A stretch of DNA of 5,393 nt, taken from an uncultured bacterium. GTDB lineage: Bacteria; Bacteroidota; Bacteroidia; Chitinophagales; CAIOSU01. Below, in pieces: positions 1 through 5,393 of the stretch. The stretch lies in contig CAIOSU010000220.1 in assembly GCA_903861055.1 (NCBI GenBank), forward strand, positions 1 through 5,393, read 5' to 3'. Each line of letters opens with the position of its first letter. Position 1 is the first letter of the stretch. The notes beneath the pieces were generated by a model that made no database searches, was not told the DNA's origin, and worked only from the letters and a program-made list of their open reading frames with translations. The position numbers and the translations under genes are program-made.

Positions 1-186
1 CACGTAGGCTCGGTTTCTGATGGCCGTTAAAACAGGGTCAACACAATCGTCACAGCTCATCCACTCCGATGGGTTCCAAAAAACAGAGCTAGCATCATTG
101 GGCCTTACACCGCTTACTTGGGCCGTAAAGGTAGTGTCATAGCCATATATTACCGTTAAAGTATCGGGCACCAAAACGCTCATTTC
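1..186 (-). other. Start of an Ig-like module after the repeats, cut by the window edge
   Basis: Residues 1106-1167 no longer follow the repeat pattern. They read as strands EMSVLVPDTLTVIYGYD and TTFTAQVSGV, then VFWNPSEWMSCDDCVDPVLT. A 'W.P...LSC..C..P...P' signature is common in the PKD/Ig-like module placed just before the C-terminal sorting domain of large Bacteroidota type IX cargo proteins. If so, the C-terminus of this protein is probably within one or two hundred residues beyond position 1. That is inference, because the sequence stops here. Confidence 0.5.
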
Positions 187-3100
187 TGGCTGTTCGGTAA
201 TGGTAAAGTTGATGGAAGTATCGCAACCCTTACTGTCAACTACCAATACATCGTAGTTGCCGGGTCCTAAATTGCCTACATATTTAGTGTTTGTCGAGTC
301 TAAATTCGCCCAAGTAACATAGTATGGTTTTCTGCCGCCAGTAATAATTACCTCGGCGCTACCAGTACTATCGCCAAAACAACCCGAAGAATCAGAAACG
401 AACGATACGCTCAATGGTTCTTTGGCCACCAAGGTTACATCAACCGTGTCAGCACAGCCATTGGCATCAGTAGCCGTTAATGTATAAGTGCCATATATAA
501 GGTTTGAGGTAATATCCTTGGTAGTGTCGCCACTGCTCCAATTATACACAAACGGAGGCGTGCCGCCATTAGTATTGTTGGTTATGCTACCTTCCAATAT
601 GGTGCCATCGCAAGCAGTGCTGTCAATGCTTTGGTTTAATATAGTTCTAAAGCGGGTCGGCTCAAAAACATTATACGAGCGCGTGGTGGTGCAATTGTAA
701 TTATCAGTAATGGTTACCAAGTAGGTTGCTCCGTCTAAGTTGTTAATGCTGGTGCCCGTTGCATTGTTGGCATTGGCCGACCATAAATATTGGTACGGTG
801 CCGTGGCACCCGAAACGGTAATATCAATGCTGCCATCGTTTGCACCAAAGCAAGTTACATTATTAATCACCCTGCTAACGGCAAAACTATCGGGTTGCGA
901 AACGATTGCGGTGGTGCTGTCTTTACAGCCATTTCTGTCAGTTACAGTTACCGAATAATTGCCAGCAACTACGAATGTAAGATTTTGATTTACGCGGCCA
1001 TTGCTCCAACGGTAGCCATAAGTTGGTGTGCCCCCGTTTACAGCAAGAGCTATGCTGCCATCAAAGCCACCATAACACAATACGCTATCGGGTGTTGCGG
1101 TAAGGGTAAGCACCGCGGGCTCGGTTACAGTTAAATTAGTAAGGCTGAGTAAACAGCCGTTGTTATCAGTAATGTCTACATCGTAGCTGCCAGCTATCAG
1201 CCCAGCGTTGGTTGCAGATACTGCTGCGTTGCTCCAAGAATAAAGGTAGGGTGGGGTGCCACCGCTTACCGCCAGGGCAATAGCGCCATTGCTCAACCCA
1301 TTACAGGTAACATTGGTAACTGTGGGCGTAGCGGCTAACGCGTTGGGTTCACTTATAACAAAGGTAAAGTTATCGCTACAGTTGTTAACATCGGTGATGG
1401 TTACACCATAAATACCCGGGGCAAGATTAAATGCCGTATCGGTATTTTGTGCAGGTATAGTGCTCCAAACAGCACTAAATGGAGGCTGTCCGCCCGAAGG
1501 CACCGCCCAAGCTTTGCCATTATTTGCGCCATTGCAGTTTATATCACTAAAGCCAGTGCTGGTAGTAAAACTAGGAGTACTTACTACGGTTGCATTTACT
1601 GCAGCGCTGCAGCCGTTGGCATCGGTTACGGTAGCCGTATAGGTGGCAGGTGGCAAATTAGTAGCTGTTGCGGTGTTTTGCGGCGGAACCGTGTTCCAAG
1701 CAAATGAGTATGGCGGTGTTCCGCCCACGCCTACTGCATAGGTATTGCCAGAGCCTGCGGCACCGCAATTGGCAGTATCGGCGGTGGCGGTAGGAGCCAG
1801 CAAGGTAGGTTGTACTATAGTTATCTGCACTGTATCGGCACAGCCTGCGGGGCCAGTGCCAATCAAATCATAAACACCAGGGGCAAGGTTAAAAGCCGTA
1901 TCTCCGCTTTGTGGCGGAATAGTATTCCAGTTATAAGTAAAGTTGGCATTGCCGCTTATTACCCAAGCTTTTCCATTGGCAAGCCCATTACAGGTAATGT
2001 CTCTTTTACCAAGGGTAATAGTTAGGTTTGAGTTGGAGCCAACAGTTACAGTCGTGGTATCGGCACAACCTGCTAAACCGGTACCTATTACTTGGTAGGT
2101 ACCAGCAGCCAATGCATAGGCAGTATCACCGTTTTGGGCTGGGATAGTATTCCACACATAATTAAGACTCGGGCTTGCACCTACCACCCAAGATTTGCCA
2201 TCGGCGGCGCCAGTGCAGGTTTCGTTTGAGCTATTGGTAATAATGTTAAGACTTCCACCTGAGTTTACAATTATGGTAGTTATGGCATCGCAACCCAATG
2301 CATCGGTTACAGTTACATTTATGGGTCCGTCGCAAAGTGAAGTTACTGTATCGTTGGTAGTTGCATTGCTCCAAGCATAAGTATATGGGGCAATACCACC
2401 CTGTCCTTCGGCAATGGCTATACCATCGCAAGCATTAGGGCACGATTCATCAACAACAGTTATCAATGGTTGCTCGCAGCATTCTAAAATCGAGCTAAAT
2501 CGGAATGGCGGATTGGCTGTGCACGACAAATTACTCCATGAACCCGTTTGCCCATCGCCAAATTGCGAGATGCTTACACTTAAATCGGTATTGGCTCCCT
2601 GGCATTGGTTTGGGGCTAGGTTAGGTACCGTTGCCGTAAAGCAAAACGTCCAAGTGTTATTGGTACAGTTATCTCCAAAATTATTTCCTGGGTTTCCATC
2701 CAATGGCCCACCCGCATTTGAGTCATAAAAATAACCTGGCCCAGCTGTGGTCCCAGTTGCCGAACTGGTTATTGAAGTTCTCCAAAGCCATACACCATTG
2801 CCATCGCAGGATGCTGGGCCAGAAACCGGAGTGAGACTACCGGCCTGCCAACCGCCACCTAACTGAATGGAAATGCCATGGAACCAGTTTGCGTTACGTT
2901 GATTGAAATCGGTTACCGAGTAGCAAAAAGTTACCACAGTGCCGGGGTTGTAGCTGCCGCTGGATGGCGGCGGGTTGGCGGTAATATTCGATTGCACTAC
3001 ACAAAGGTTTACGTTCTCCTGCGGCCTAATACACAAGTTAAAGGTTCCTTGAACATTAGTGCCGTTTCCGCTAACCTGTATATAATATGTAGTGTTTTCA

Positions 3101-3501
3101 ATAGTAGGCCTAATGGTGGTATTGATGCCACCAGCAGTGGTTACCCTAGAGCAACCTAAGCCAGAAAGCGAGCCACAAGTGCCGCTGTAGATGCCGATAT
3201 TGTAACTTGATAAAGTACCCGTTAAGTTAATTACCAATTCGTTAGAGCCCGCTGGTGTAGTAATGGTGTACCAAACGTCGTCGGCCGCCGATGCCATTGA
3301 GCCACCAGAGCCGCAGTTGTTTTGAAAAGGGTACGGAAACTCTGGGTTGGCACCTACGTTGGTACCCGCAGCGCAAATTTGTTGGTTGAGACCGGGCGAA
3401 CCCATGCCAATGGCATTTTGGCACAAATCGTTGGCAGGTTGAGCCATTAAGGCAACACTGGCAGCTAGCAACCAAGAAAAGATAAGTAATGTCTTTTTCA
3501 T
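1..3501 (-). CDS. Giant secreted SprB-repeat adhesin-like protein, probable type IX secretion cargo (3' end outside window)
   Basis: The frame is open for all 1167 codons from the ATG at 3501 to the left edge; I checked every triplet and found no stop. Residues 1-20 form a signal peptide (Lys-Lys, hydrophobic core, LMA before Q21). Residues 22-162 look like a beta-sandwich domain (PANDLC, DDVWY at 74-78, IYSGTCG). Residues 163-345 are a Cys/Asn/Gly-rich domain. Residues 346-1105 are ten tandem SprB-like repeats. Residues 1106-1167 begin an Ig-like module ending in SCDDCVDP. Such proteins in Bacteroidota are surface adhesins or gliding-associated proteins exported by the type IX system; SprB of Flavobacterium johnsoniae is the reference. 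The usual C-terminal sorting domain would lie beyond position 1, so export by that route is inferred. The start is fixed by the signal peptide, an in-frame stop just upstream (3514-3516) and the ATGA overlap with the preceding gene. Whether it acts in gliding, attachment or another surface role cannot be told from sequence. Confidence 0.9.
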   Translation of the reverse strand, partial: MKKTLLIFSWLLAASVALMAQPANDLCQNAIGMGSPGLNQQICAAGTNVGANPEFPYPFQNNCGSGGSMASAADDVWYTITTPAGSNELVINLTGTLSSYNIGIYSGTCGSLSGLGCSRVTTAGGINTTIRPTIENTTYYIQVSGNGTNVQGTFNLCIRPQENVNLCVVQSNITANPPPSSGSYNPGTVVTFCYSVTDFNQRNANWFHGISIQLGGGWQAGSLTPVSGPASCDGNGVWLWRTSITSSATGTTAGPGYFYDSNAGGPLDGNPGNNFGDNCTNNTWTFCFTATVPNLAPNQCQGANTDLSVSISQFGDGQTGSWSNLSCTANPPFRFSSILECCEQPLITVVDESCPNACDGIAIAEGQGGIAPYTYAWSNATTNDTVTSLCDGPINVTVTDALGCDAITTIIVNSGGSLNIITNSSNETCTGAADGKSWVVGASPSLNYVWNTIPAQNGDTAYALAAGTYQVIGTGLAGCADTTTVTVGSNSNLTITLGKRDITCNGLANGKAWVISGNANFTYNWNTIPPQSGDTAFNLAPGVYDLIGTGPAGCADTVQITIVQPTLLAPTATADTANCGAAGSGNTYAVGVGGTPPYSFAWNTVPPQNTATATNLPPATYTATVTDANGCSAAVNATVVSTPSFTTSTGFSDINCNGANNGKAWAVPSGGQPPFSAVWSTIPAQNTDTAFNLAPGIYGVTITDVNNCSDNFTFVISEPNALAATPTVTNVTCNGLSNGAIALAVSGGTPPYLYSWSNAAVSATNAGLIAGSYDVDITDNNGCLLSLTNLTVTEPAVLTLTATPDSVLCYGGFDGSIALAVNGGTPTYGYRWSNGRVNQNLTFVVAGNYSVTVTDRNGCKDSTTAIVSQPDSFAVSRVINNVTCFGANDGSIDITVSGATAPYQYLWSANANNATGTSINNLDGATYLVTITDNYNCTTTRSYNVFEPTRFRTILNQSIDSTACDGTILEGSITNNTNGGTPPFVYNWSSGDTTKDITSNLIYGTYTLTATDANGCADTVDVTLVAKEPLSVSFVSDSSGCFGDSTGSAEVIITGGRKPYYVTWANLDSTNTKYVGNLGPGNYDVLVVDSKGCDTSINFTITEQPEMSVLVPDTLTVIYGYDTTFTAQVSGVRPNDASSVFWNPSEWMSCDDCVDPVLTAIRNRAYV
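187..2466 (-). repeat. Ten tandem SprB-like repeats (about 75 residues each) within the adhesin
   Basis: The units are residues 346-414, 415-489, 490-565, 566-643, 644-719, 720-795, 796-870, 871-948, 949-1029 and 1030-1105. The shared plan is: V.C.G..[DN]G near the start, then GG.PPY.Y.W, L..G.Y.V.[IV]TD, NGC, and a closing strand often ending in EP or QP. This is the SprB repeat pattern. Every unit has one early and one late cysteine 50-53 residues apart: 354/404, 429/479, 504/554, 579/631, 656/708, 733/783, 809/859, 884/937, 964/1016 and 1041/1093. That regularity suggests one disulfide per domain. Unit lengths run from 69 to 81 residues. The units are diverged in DNA, so this is an old array rather than a recent expansion. 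Confidence 0.88.
1345..2259 (-). repeat. Sub-array of four related repeats (units 2-5, 'GKAW / WNTIP' subtype)
   Basis: Units 2-5 differ from units 6-10. Units 2, 3 and 5 have GK[AS]W[VA] where the others have G[AS]I or similar. All four replace the usual WSNG turn with W[NS]T[IV]P[AP]Q, and units 2, 3 and 5 follow with DTA[YF].LA[AP]G. The DNA still shows relatedness: positions 1418-1440 and 1880-1902 match at 21 of 23 bases and sit exactly 462 bases (two units) apart. Units 2 and 3 share the block GLAGCADT / GPAGCADT in place of TDANGC. This points to local duplication within the gene. Confidence 0.6.
2467..3015 (-). other. Cys/Asn/Gly-rich middle domain of the adhesin, unassigned
   Basis: Residues 163-345 lie between the N-terminal domain and the repeat array. 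Visible features are a proline/serine linker (NPPPSSGSYNPG, 176-187), a strand-like VVTFCYSVTDF, the segment NWFHGISIQLGGGWQ (205-219), an Asp/Asn/Gly-rich stretch SNAGGPLDGNPGNNFGDNC (261-279), WTFCFTATV (284-292) and a closing ECCEQP (340-345). The DGNPGNNFGDN run could be a metal-binding loop, but that is a guess. I have the impression that similar blocks occur in other Bacteroidota proteins carrying type IX sorting domains, but I cannot name a family. Confidence 0.45.
3016..3438 (-). other. N-terminal beta-sandwich domain of the adhesin (PPC-like)
   Basis: Residues 22-162 start with PANDLCQNAI, continue to a DDVWYTIT segment at 74-81, then alternating hydrophobic strands (ELVINLTG, YNIGIYSGTCG, TYYIQVSG) and end at FNLCIRP. 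This pattern (PANDLC near the mature N-terminus, DVWY, 'IYSGTCGSL..LGC') recurs in Bacteroidota secreted proteins and resembles pre-peptidase C-terminal (PPC)-type beta-sandwiches. The family label is from memory of the pattern, not from a search. Cysteines at 27, 43, 63, 109, 117 and 157 could form disulfides after export. Confidence 0.55.
3442..3501 (-). other. Signal peptide of the giant adhesin
   Basis: Residues 1-20 show two lysines after Met, a hydrophobic stretch (LLIFSWLLAASVAL) and a small-residue cleavage site, LMA, followed by Q21. Cleavage just before Gln is very common in Bacteroidota Sec-exported proteins. There is no Cys at +1, so this is a signal peptidase I substrate rather than a lipoprotein. 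Confidence 0.85.
3498..3501 (-). promoter_or_regulatory. ATGA stop/start overlap (translational coupling site)
   Basis: The stop TGA of the small protein (3500-3498) shares two bases with the start ATG of the adhesin (3501-3499). A purine-rich stretch, AAAAAAGGCAACAA, lies directly upstream and includes a weak AAGG. The arrangement is the classic signature of ribosome termination-reinitiation, which would tie the output of the two proteins together. Confidence 0.8.
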
Positions 3502-3905
3502 TTGTTGCCTTTTTTAGCGTCTTCAACCAATTTTATCTTAAGGCCATTTGCATCAACGTTTCGGGCCACTGACTCTGCAATGTAACCGTCAGGGTGCAAG
3601 GCAAACAAGTTTTGTTGTTGGTGGGCGTTTGGTGTAATTATTTTAGTGTCGCAGGCTAAACCTATTAATTGCATTTCTTTAACCGAAAGTAAGGTAACCG
3701 TGCTACCATCCTCAAATTGAAGCACCACGCGCTCGTCATATTTACGGTAGTTGTCAAATCGGCACTTGTTTAGTGCTAGCTCAAATTTGGCATGGTCGTA
3801 TGTTTCAACATGCGAAATTACATATCCGCCTGCATTCTGTGCAAAAGTGCTCAGAGTGCAGCAGGCTATAAATGAAGCCAAGAGCACAATTTTTTTCATT
3901 AACAT
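3498..3905 (-). CDS. Small secreted protein of unknown function, coupled to the adhesin
   Basis: A 135-residue protein that I do not recognise. It starts with a signal peptide (MKK at residues 3-5, hydrophobic core to residue 21, TFA before Q23), so it is exported and the mature form is about 113 residues. The C15-C16 pair lies in the hydrophobic core and does not fit a lipobox. The mature part holds two cysteines (C48, C85) that could pair, a strand-turn-strand ERVVLQFEDGSTVTLL (58-73), a Gln run at 96-98, ALHPDGYI (102-109) and a lysine-rich end. Its TGA stop overlaps the ATG of the adhesin gene as ATGA, so the two are almost certainly one transcript and probably translationally coupled. 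The start may instead be the ATG at 3899, which gives MKKIVLL and has the A/T-rich surroundings typical of the phylum. The operon context suggests a partner or accessory of the adhesin; this is inference only. Confidence 0.85.
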   Translation of the reverse strand: MLMKKIVLLASFIACCTLSTFAQNAGGYVISHVETYDHAKFELALNKCRFDNYRKYDERVVLQFEDGSTVTLLSVKEMQLIGLACDTKIITPNAHQQQNLFALHPDGYIAESVARNVDANGLKIKLVEDAKKGNK

Positions 3906-3914
3906 CGGTTTTGG

Positions 3915-3972
3915 TAGGAGGTTGCTGTAAACGGGCGGGGGTATACAGCATTGTCCCTTTGTTTGCCTCCTA
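3915..3972 (-). promoter_or_regulatory. Nested inverted repeats in the leader of the small secreted gene
   Basis: Two perfect 7-bp inverted repeats are nested. The outer pair is TAGGAGG at 3915-3921 with CCTCCTA at 3966-3972. The inner pair is TGCTGTA at 3923-3929 with TACAGCA at 3944-3950, around a 14-base C-rich (minus strand) loop. In the minus-strand RNA the outer arms read UAGGAGG and CCUCCUA, the second ending about 9 bases before the ATG at 3905. If the candidate promoter at 3971-4002 is right, transcription starts near 3965 and the outer 5' arm would be mostly untranscribed, leaving only the inner hairpin in the RNA. Function is unknown. Confidence 0.35.
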
Positions 3973-4002
3973 AATATAGTATTAATTGGGAGTTAATCCA
4001 AA
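3971..4002 (-). promoter_or_regulatory. Candidate promoter for the small protein/adhesin pair
   Basis: On the minus strand TTTG (4002-3999) is followed after 20 bases by TATATTTA (3978-3971). This matches the Bacteroidota pattern TTTG, about 19 bases, TAnnTTTG, with one mismatch in the -7 box and one extra spacer base. Transcription would start around 3965, giving a leader of about 60 bases before the ATG at 3905. Confidence 0.4.
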
Positions 4003-4009
4003 ATTAATT

Positions 4010-4027
4010 TTTCAATTCTGATTGAAA
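4010..4027. promoter_or_regulatory. 18-bp dyad between the divergent promoters
   Basis: TTTCAAT (4010-4016) and ATTGAAA (4021-4027) are perfect inverted copies around a TCTG centre. The site sits just upstream of the candidate minus-strand promoter and about 36 bases upstream of the candidate priA promoter. It could be a regulator operator. In an A/T-rich intergenic region a 7-bp dyad can also occur by chance. Confidence 0.3.
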
Positions 4028-4062
4028 CTTTTGATTGTAACAAGTATTTACATGACTATCAA

Positions 4063-4094
4063 TTTGTTAGTTAGTTGCTTAGGAATTTATTTTG
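4063..4094 (+). promoter_or_regulatory. Candidate priA promoter
   Basis: TTTG at 4063-4066 and TTATTTTG at 4087-4094 are separated by 20 bases. This resembles the Bacteroidota TTTG / TAnnTTTG promoter with one mismatch in the -7 box, and the spacing equals that of the divergent candidate. Transcription would begin near 4101, about 57 bases before the priA ATG. No Shine-Dalgarno site precedes that ATG (ATTTCCC), which is common in this phylum. Confidence 0.35.
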
Positions 4095-4157
4095 ATAATA
4101 ATCATATTATGGGTACATTCTTTGCTTTCGGTTCATCCCCGTATTTTTACATTTCCC

Positions 4158-5393
4158 ATGTACGACCTTTTTGCCGAAATAATTCTTCCCTTAAAACTTC
4201 AAGGTACTTTTACTTATAAAGTGCCAACCGATTTTGCCTTGACCATTCAGCCAGGGCATAGGGTAGTAGTGCAGTTTGGTAGGCAGCAGAAAATGTACAC
4301 AGCTATTGTATTGCGCCTGCACAAAAACAAACCCGAGCTGGGCATCGTGAAAAGTTTATTGGCTTTGGCTGATGAAGAGCCTGTGGTGCTGCCCCGGCAG
4401 TTGCTTTTTTGGCAATGGATGGCCAGCTATTACTTATGCACCTTAGGAGAGGTTATGAACGCCGCGCTGCCCTCGGCACTGAAGCTGGATAGCACCACAA
4501 TTATTGAGCTGGACCCCTATTGGGAAGAAATGGAAGAAGAGCTATCGGACCGTGAGTTTGTAATTACGGAAACCCTGCGCCACGAGGGCCCATTGAAGAT
4601 TGAAGATCTGCAAAAGCAGGTTGACATTAGGGCCATTCACCCCTTGATAAAAAGCCTATTGGGCAAAGGGGTGATACTGATAAAAGAAGAGCTGGAAGAA
4701 CGCTTTAAGCCTAAAAAGGAAGTTTACTTATACCCCGCCAACGATTTAGGGCTAGACGAATTGGCCGCTAGGGGAGAGGAGCTGAAACGCGCGCCCAAAC
4801 AAGAGCAGGCGCTTATTGCTTTTTTGGAGATAATGGCCCTAGAGGGAGAGGCTTCGAGAAAGGATGTGTGCGAGAAAGCTGGGGTAGATACTACGGTGAT
4901 AAAAAAGCTGATTGAGAAGGGTTTGATTGTGGCCTATGATAAAACTATCGGTAGGCTGGCAACATTACCTGAAGGTCCGGCACTGGGTAGTATAGTGCTT
5001 ACTCCTATTCAGCAAAAGGCTCTAACCGAACTGGAAACCGGCTTTAAGAAACACGATGTGGCCCTATTACACGGGGTAACGGGTAGTGGCAAAACCCTCA
5101 TATACCTGCACTTGGCACAACAGGCTATTGCCGAACGTAAGCAGGTATTGTACCTTTTGCCTGAGATTGCCCTTACGGCCCAAATGATTAACCGCCTGCG
5201 CGAAAAATTTGGCGACAAGGTGGGTATATACCACAGCAAATTCAACGACCAGGAGCGGGTTGAGATTTGGCAGAAAGTGCTTACAGGCGAATACTCTATA
5301 ATATTGGGTGCGCGCTCGGCGGTGTTTTTACCTTTCCAGCAACTGGGGTTGGTGATAGTGGACGAAGAGCACGAAAACTCTTACAAACAATAC
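4158..5393 (+). CDS. priA: Primosomal protein N' (PriA), replication-restart helicase, N-terminal 412 residues
   Basis: PriA binds stalled or collapsed replication forks and D-loops, unwinds the lagging arm with its superfamily 2 ATPase and starts primosome assembly so that the replicative helicase can be reloaded. The 3'-DNA-binding domain covers about residues 1-105: it begins LFAEIILPL...GTFTYKVP and ends in the typical YYLCTLGEVMNAALP at 91-105. Two winged-helix-like segments follow (about 131-190 and 212-260). The helicase core begins with LTPIQQKAL (281-289) and has Walker A GVTGSGKT (306-313), the motif LPEIALT (334-340), GARSAVFLPF (384-393) and the DEEH Walker B box (402-405), followed by ENSYKQY, the start of the aromatic-rich loop. 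Walker A lies about 80 residues later than in E. coli PriA, which fits the longer form of many other bacteria. The zinc-binding cysteines and lobe 2 lie beyond the window. The ATG at 4158 matches the family N-terminus. Confidence 0.96.
   Translation, partial: MYDLFAEIILPLKLQGTFTYKVPTDFALTIQPGHRVVVQFGRQQKMYTAIVLRLHKNKPELGIVKSLLALADEEPVVLPRQLLFWQWMASYYLCTLGEVMNAALPSALKLDSTTIIELDPYWEEMEEELSDREFVITETLRHEGPLKIEDLQKQVDIRAIHPLIKSLLGKGVILIKEELEERFKPKKEVYLYPANDLGLDELAARGEELKRAPKQEQALIAFLEIMALEGEASRKDVCEKAGVDTTVIKKLIEKGLIVAYDKTIGRLATLPEGPALGSIVLTPIQQKALTELETGFKKHDVALLHGVTGSGKTLIYLHLAQQAIAERKQVLYLLPEIALTAQMINRLREKFGDKVGIYHSKFNDQERVEIWQKVLTGEYSIILGARSAVFLPFQQLGLVIVDEEHENSYKQY

Larger units (their letters stand above)
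3906..4157. other. Divergent intergenic region
   Basis: These 252 bases separate the minus-strand adhesin pair from priA. The part next to the small secreted gene (3906-3970) is G/C-richer and holds the nested inverted repeats. The rest is A/T-rich and holds both candidate promoters and the dyad. I see no convincing gene, RNA or terminator here. Confidence 0.7.

Noticed and set aside
187..2466. Regular periodicity of about 228 bases, considered as a CRISPR array or satellite repeat
   Set aside because: The period is in-frame and explained by diverged protein domains. There are no short near-identical repeats separated by unique spacers.
488..2728. Many plus-strand open frames of 60-114 codons opposite the adhesin gene, plus one at 2246-2431 on the minus strand in another frame
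   Set aside because: They are shadows of the 1167-codon minus-strand frame, whose translation is clean and repeat-structured. Their protein sequences show no domain logic.
3242..3526. Minus-strand open frame of 94 codons across the adhesin start
   Set aside because: It is out of frame with both real genes, spans their junction and has no family-like features. The two flanking frames both encode proper signal peptides.
3805..3951. Possible 48-codon upstream frame (minus strand) starting at the ATG at 3951, preceded by AAAGGGAC
   Set aside because: Most of it overlaps the small secreted gene out of frame and its product has no recognisable pattern. Leader-peptide regulation is conceivable but unsupported.
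3906..4157. Bidirectional terminator or small RNA in the intergenic region
   Set aside because: Both flanking genes are transcribed away from this region, so a terminator is not expected, and no GC-rich stem followed by a U-tract is seen on either strand.
4022..4219. Plus-strand 65-codon frame with a hydrophobic start, from a TTG codon
   Set aside because: It has a non-ATG start, covers the candidate promoter and runs into priA in another frame. The hydrophobicity reflects A/T-rich intergenic DNA.
5009..5245. Minus-strand 78-codon frame inside priA
   Set aside because: It lies opposite the helicase core of priA, including Walker A, which is unambiguous on the plus strand.

Overview
The window reads as Bacteroidota (Bacteroidetes) DNA. 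The evidence is a very large secreted protein built from SprB-type repeats, an N-terminal 'Q-PANDLC' mature start, promoter-like sequences resembling the TTTG / TAnnTTTG pattern of that phylum, and gene starts without clear Shine-Dalgarno sites. I cannot place it below phylum with confidence.

Layout. Positions 1-3501 (minus strand) are one uninterrupted reading frame of 1167 codons that runs off the left edge. It encodes a signal peptide, an N-terminal beta-sandwich-like domain, a Cys/Gly/Asn-rich middle domain, ten tandem SprB-like repeats of about 75 residues and the start of a further Ig-like module. Overlapping its start codon by 4 bases (ATGA) is the end of a small secreted protein of unknown function (3498-3905, minus). 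These two genes form a probable translationally coupled pair. A 252-base divergent intergenic region (3906-4157) holds candidate promoters in both directions, an 18-bp dyad and inverted repeats in the leader of the small gene. Positions 4158-5393 (plus) carry the first 412 codons of priA, the replication-restart helicase, cut by the right edge just after the DEEH motif.

How the genes relate. The minus-strand pair looks like a cell-surface unit: a small exported protein made together with a giant repeat adhesin that is probably exported by the type IX secretion system. The sorting domain that would prove this lies outside the window. priA is a housekeeping gene read the other way, with no evident functional tie beyond the shared intergenic region. 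I found no RNA gene, mobile element, CRISPR array or terminator. The most notable points are the start/stop coupling of the unknown small protein to the adhesin, the two repeat subtypes inside the array, and the structured intergenic region. I see no clear evidence for a wholly new system.
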